Shown here in pieces: positions 60,520-64,000 of a stretch of 64,000 bases of DNA. The translations under genes were made by a program, and so were the position numbers. Numbering within the stretch: the first letter of the stretch is position 1; each line of letters begins with the position of its first letter. The stretch is from JBJHDF01 sp050486405 (lineage in GTDB: Bacteria > Pseudomonadota > Gammaproteobacteria > Pseudomonadales > Cellvibrionaceae): positions 62,001 to 126,000 of the forward strand of contig JBJHDF010000011.1 in the NCBI GenBank assembly GCA_050486405.1. Direction: 5' to 3'. A model generated the notes under the pieces. That model saw nothing but the letters and a program-made list of their open reading frames with translations, had not been told where the DNA came from and did not search any database.

Positions 60520-62049
60520 CTATTTTTCGGACCTAAGTTTAGTCAAAGGATGATTGAAGTAGTGCTCCCTCAAAATGTTCTGTATAGCCTTATCCCTCAC
60601 TTTGTTGCAGTACCTTTTTACAGCCACCCCATCTCTCCACCCAACTGAGTAACCTTCATCTTCAAACTCAGTTTTTTTATCTTTCAGCCAGGCTAGGGCC
60701 TTGGGGTGAAAAAGTCCGTTCGTCCACATTTCAAATTTCAATATACGCTCAGAGTAATAGGGCTCTGAGCGCAGTATTTCTACAATGCGCGGTATTTTCT
60801 TTTCATACCATTTCCGGATCTCGGCTTCACTGACCTTCGAGCCTGGAACTTTGGCTTTACACTCAATAATCAATGTGTTGTCGCAATCTTCCGAATTGAT
60901 CCGCACATCAAGCTCCGCTTTCAGTGCTTGAGTTCTGTGTTGGATCTCCCTGCCTACGGATAATGATCCCTTTTCAACCGCCTTTACAACATTGCCAATT
61001 ACAAGCTCAAAAAGGTCTCCACGTAAATTTTGGGCTGCACCCTCAATCCTGGTTAGCTCATTCAAGACCATTTCAATCTTCTCAGCGTTAACAGCAGCAG
61101 TGGCCCCCAGGTCCGACAATATCTGTACTAACGCCTGTAGAGCTGCGGCTAATGTCTTCCCCAATAGCTGCTCGACCGTCACCGCGATGATTCCTGCGGA
61201 TCGCGCAGCATCATAAGCCTCTTGGTCAAACCAGTTGGCTACTAGAAACGGCATAATGGGCGCAACGCCCAAGGGAGCGGACGCCATATCATGCTTCCGG
61301 ATAAAGACTTCCACGGCCTCTACCGAAAGCCTGCCTCCCAGAACAACATCGCTCACAAAGAAGCCAGGCTTTATTTGCCCATTTGAGAAGCGCGCCAATG
61401 GTCTTGTATAGCTTGGTGCAGTTATGTCCCATGCCACGGAGGAAACCACGGGAAGTTTACTTCCGTTTCGAAGCCTGAAAGCAGCGTAGCTACCCAAACC
61501 GACACGGCGCGCCCATTCGTGGATAGCATGAATGGCTACATTTTCGGCTACGTTCAAAGCTCGCAAATCGCTCGTTTCGATGATACCGAAATTCATCGGG
61601 TTCAATGTGACCAGTGGCTCTGGGAAATTCTCTTCAGTAATCTCTTTCAGGACACCTACGGCCTTTAGTCGCTCTAAAATGGTATCAGGCGCAATCTGGC
61701 CCTTGCGCATTAAGGGGGCGCCGCAGACGATGGGAAACTGGGACTTGACACAGGCTCCCCCTCTGGCCCTCAATCCGGCAATTGCACACCAGTACGACAT
61801 GCCGTGCTCCCGGAAGGCACGCTCAAGGCCCTCCCAATAGTCTTGAGTGGCGAATTGAGAATCCAGATAAATGAATCGAGCCCGTTTTTCGAACTGGATT
61901 CCCGCAAGCTTGGCATAAGAGGACTTCGCCCTACTGAGCCTCTGGCGGGCAGCAGCAGGCGCAACGCCCTCATCAACCATGTCCTGGATAAGATCAGAAG
62001 TCAGACAAGGGCCGCGAGATTTCAGCAGATCGACAACATACGCGCTCAT
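60520..62049 (-). CDS. PD-(D/E)XK nuclease-like protein of unknown system
   Basis: 509-aa soluble protein of no family I can name. The N-terminus (about 1-65) looks like a winged-helix domain (SDLIQDMVDEGVAPAAARQRLSRA). The C-terminal third contains a nuclease signature: E in QALKAELDV (about 400), then D of the same strand, and I-I-E-C-K-A-K (about 414), giving D-x(~15)-E-x-K. This is the catalytic pattern of restriction-endonuclease-fold enzymes. An extended region with coiled-coil-like Leu/Ala heptads lies near 285-345. It is 218 bases downstream of a GajB-like helicase and same strand, so a defence role is likely but unproven. Confidence 0.72.
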   Translation of the reverse strand: MSAYVVDLLKSRGPCLTSDLIQDMVDEGVAPAAARQRLSRAKSSYAKLAGIQFEKRARFIYLDSQFATQDYWEGLERAFREHGMSYWCAIAGLRARGGACVKSQFPIVCGAPLMRKGQIAPDTILERLKAVGVLKEITEENFPEPLVTLNPMNFGIIETSDLRALNVAENVAIHAIHEWARRVGLGSYAAFRLRNGSKLPVVSSVAWDITAPSYTRPLARFSNGQIKPGFFVSDVVLGGRLSVEAVEVFIRKHDMASAPLGVAPIMPFLVANWFDQEAYDAARSAGIIAVTVEQLLGKTLAAALQALVQILSDLGATAAVNAEKIEMVLNELTRIEGAAQNLRGDLFELVIGNVVKAVEKGSLSVGREIQHRTQALKAELDVRINSEDCDNTLIIECKAKVPGSKVSEAEIRKWYEKKIPRIVEILRSEPYYSERILKFEMWTNGLFHPKALAWLKDKKTEFEDEGYSVGWRDGVAVKRYCNKVRDKAIQNILREHYFNHPLTKLRSEK

Positions 62050-62267
62050 ACTGAGAGCCTACCATGTCACACTGCTCTATTTATAACATATTCTTAATTC
62101 ACCCTGCATAATTTTCGACTTCGTCGAAATATCAATTTTTATTCTTATTTATCAATATCTTAGAGTTCTTCGATTTCACGAAATTTTGATCTTCTGTCAC
62201 AGCATACGTCCGAGATTCTGTCACACAGGCCTCATTCCGGCCCCAAATTTGAGGATTTTCCCTCTCC

Positions 62268-64000
62268 TCAGACTAGCTGAATTATCCACCCATGCTGCTC
62301 TAGCTGCGTCCTGACATCAGGCTGAATCCGGTCTTGGTGGGCCGCCATACAAAGGAGCCTACGAGGTCTGCTAGCGGCTACGTACAGTTGTCTGGCAAAT
62401 TTTTGCTTCCGCGTTCCGGAAATTACCCCGTTTTCCGCGAACGCCAACCTTCCGGATAGGGTCGCTAGGTCATACTGGTGATTTTTTGTCTCTAGTATCA
62501 ACGTCGCATCATGTGTTTCACCTTTCACAGAATGAATCGTTCCGATTTCTATTTCACGCCCGGAGACTGAGCGATATATATTCGCCGTTCCGGTCTGGGA
62601 AATAACGTTATCGACGTCATTGCTCTCTGAATAGACCAAATATTCCTTCACCGGACCCTCTTCACCGTCAATTCCCAGTAGAGACAACAGCTTATTACAT
62701 TGCGCCTCCCATAGTTCCTCAGTGGGGGTTCCATCCATAATCCAGGAGGTGAGCAGACCTTTAAACTCTTCGTGTGCTCCCGTGGTCCTTAGATGGCTAC
62801 CAAGACTGGTCGCGGAGTAGTGCCTTGTATAGGCTCCGACGCTTTCAGTAACGCCGCCTCGACGTAGCAAATCCAGTACGCACTGCATGAGCAGTGCGTA
62901 CTGGAAGGCCGCATCAGCTTCCGTCGCCCACCACTCACGTGATACCGCTTCAATGAGCAACTGGGGCCTCGGCGTCTTAACGGATTTTGTTCTATCGTAG
63001 CCGGGCCAATACTCGCTGATAAAACCTCCCTGGCCTTCTGTGCCCCCCACAGCCTTTGCACAACGAGATTGATTGTTTATCCCCAACGTATCGAGCAACT
63101 CGCAAAATCTCTCTAACACATATATTTTTGTAGCATCTGTATAGAGAAATATAGTGTGAGGTGTATCGTGTGGAGCTTGTTTAAACGACTGAAGTTCGCC
63201 TATCCCGGTGATACTCAGACCGGATATTTTGGCAGCTATATCTGCCGGAAATCTATGTGTGCTTTTGAGGGGAACAAGCGCGCTATTGCCATTGAAAGTC
63301 TCATTTGGACTCTCTCCACCCATACTGTCGAAAATGGCCTGGTCAGGATCACCTAGCCTTTGCAGCATAACATCATCGCAAAGGAACAATTCGTTAATGA
63401 GATCGTCCTGAAATTTTTGTGTATCTTGCATTTCGTCCACGAGGACATAGGAAAAACGTTTTCTGAGGGCGCTTACAACCTCGCTATTCTCTTGGATGCA
63501 TTGCTTTGCAAAGTAGTACATCTCTGAGTAAAAGAAGTATCCCCTGTCGATACGCTCGAAAAATACGTCAATAAGATTTTTATAAGAGGTTGATGTCGAT
63601 TCTTTATTGAATCCTGGAACCACTACATCTCCCGTCTCATGGTCAATCTTTAGCTCGGATATAGATGCGTGCTTGGTATCCAGAAAGCTCCTCGTTCCAT
63701 AACCAATCCGGCTGCCCATCAACGCGGCGCAGGCCTCATCATCTATGCGAACAGGGTTCATCTCGATTGACCGCAAATAGGGTGTTGCAAGGTATCTGTT
63801 AACAAACTCCTGAATAGTCCCAATAAAGTTTGGGTACTGCGTAAGCCTAAAGCCCGAAGGGTGGCTCTCAATTCGAGCGATAATTTCATTGCGGGCTACG
63901 TTGGTATGCGTCAGAACGCATACTGCCATGTCCGCTGACCTCAGCTTCTTTTCAAGAATGAGGAGCTTGGCCGCAACAATCGTTGTCTTTCCGCTTCCCG
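62268..64000 (-). CDS. UvrD-family helicase, GajB-like, cut at window edge
   Basis: At least 576 residues of a superfamily 1 helicase; the N-terminus lies beyond the window. The Walker A motif GSGKTT is read from the last bases (frame continuous from 64000). Motif II is VLVDEMQDTQ (about 170 residues later), then ...LQRLGDPDQAIFDS (motif III-like), THRFP (motif IV area), IGTIHSVKGETHDATLI (motif V) and QLYVAASRPRRLL (motif VI). The DEMQDT and GD-x-x-QAI pattern is more like GajB of Gabija than like housekeeping UvrD/Rep. In Gabija, gajA (ATPase/TOPRIM nuclease) precedes gajB; that side is outside the window. Confidence 0.8.
   Translation of the reverse strand, partial: GSGKTTIVAAKLLILEKKLRSADMAVCVLTHTNVARNEIIARIESHPSGFRLTQYPNFIGTIQEFVNRYLATPYLRSIEMNPVRIDDEACAALMGSRIGYGTRSFLDTKHASISELKIDHETGDVVVPGFNKESTSTSYKNLIDVFFERIDRGYFFYSEMYYFAKQCIQENSEVVSALRKRFSYVLVDEMQDTQKFQDDLINELFLCDDVMLQRLGDPDQAIFDSMGGESPNETFNGNSALVPLKSTHRFPADIAAKISGLSITGIGELQSFKQAPHDTPHTIFLYTDATKIYVLERFCELLDTLGINNQSRCAKAVGGTEGQGGFISEYWPGYDRTKSVKTPRPQLLIEAVSREWWATEADAAFQYALLMQCVLDLLRRGGVTESVGAYTRHYSATSLGSHLRTTGAHEEFKGLLTSWIMDGTPTEELWEAQCNKLLSLLGIDGEEGPVKEYLVYSESNDVDNVISQTGTANIYRSVSGREIEIGTIHSVKGETHDATLILETKNHQYDLATLSGRLAFAENGVISGTRKQKFARQLYVAASRPRRLLCMAAHQDRIQPDVRTQLEQHGWIIQLV

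Noticed and set aside
62097..62230. Short TTCTGTCACA repeats and the TTTCGAC-GTCGAAA hairpin as a CRISPR-like or phage site
   Set aside because: Only two short direct copies and one small stem occur in the promoter region between the helicase and the nuclease-like gene; no array structure.

Overview
The window looks like chromosomal DNA from a GC-rich (roughly 55-62% by eye) marine-type gammaproteobacterium. My best guess is the Cellvibrionales neighbourhood, from gene content only: a 1046-aa Xanthomonas/Caulobacter-type TonB receptor followed by a tryptophan-halogenase-family gene, stand-alone gspAB, a PL10-type pectate lyase, a sugar esterase, PQQ sugar oxidation and a compact napEDABC operon. 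No rRNA, tRNA or CRISPR array was seen.

Layout. 0-7 kb: two lipoproteins (one with four Lipoprotein_15-type repeats, one with a single haem site), then a plus-strand run DUF432 / MscS channel / membrane protein / PQQ-type sugar dehydrogenase / YbaY-like lipoprotein. 7-12.7 kb: a complete vitamin B12 uptake operon on the minus strand, led by a cobalamin riboswitch (btuB, cobO, btuC, btuD, btuF). 12.9-19.2 kb: TonB receptor, flavin halogenase family, and a secreted cytochrome-c/FG-GAP protein. 19.2-23.6 kb: a 1456-aa AT-richer surface protein. 23.6-27.9 kb: periplasmic nitrate reductase napEDABC with an FNR/ANR box, including a 56-aa napE with a GTG start. 27.9-30.5 kb: gspAB. 30.6-34.2 kb: GMC dehydrogenase plus small subunit, LapA-domain protein, pectate-lyase-like lipoprotein.

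34.2-40.2 kb is the most interesting region: a six-gene minus-strand operon with an isocyanide synthase (PvcA/IsnA family), its usual Fe/2-oxoglutarate partner (PvcB/IsnB family), a flavin-dependent halogenase-family protein, an acyl-CoA-dehydrogenase-fold flavin hydroxylase, a HAD phosphatase and a small secreted protein. It predicts an oxidised, possibly halogenated isonitrile metabolite. A divergent gene of unknown family (40.6 kb) may be linked to it.

41-45 kb: an esterase and an ECF sigma factor translationally coupled to a membrane-anchored VWA protein. 45-60 kb is accessory DNA: three toxin-antitoxin modules (VapBC, HigBA, Phd/RelE), each with a palindrome at its promoter, an IS3 remnant, a signal peptidase I gene split by an in-frame amber codon, a TetR gene fragment, a group II intron-like 3' tail, and many small stress or unknown genes. 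The window ends (60.5-64 kb) in a probable defence locus: a PD-(D/E)XK nuclease-like protein and a UvrD-family helicase resembling GajB of Gabija, cut by the window edge.
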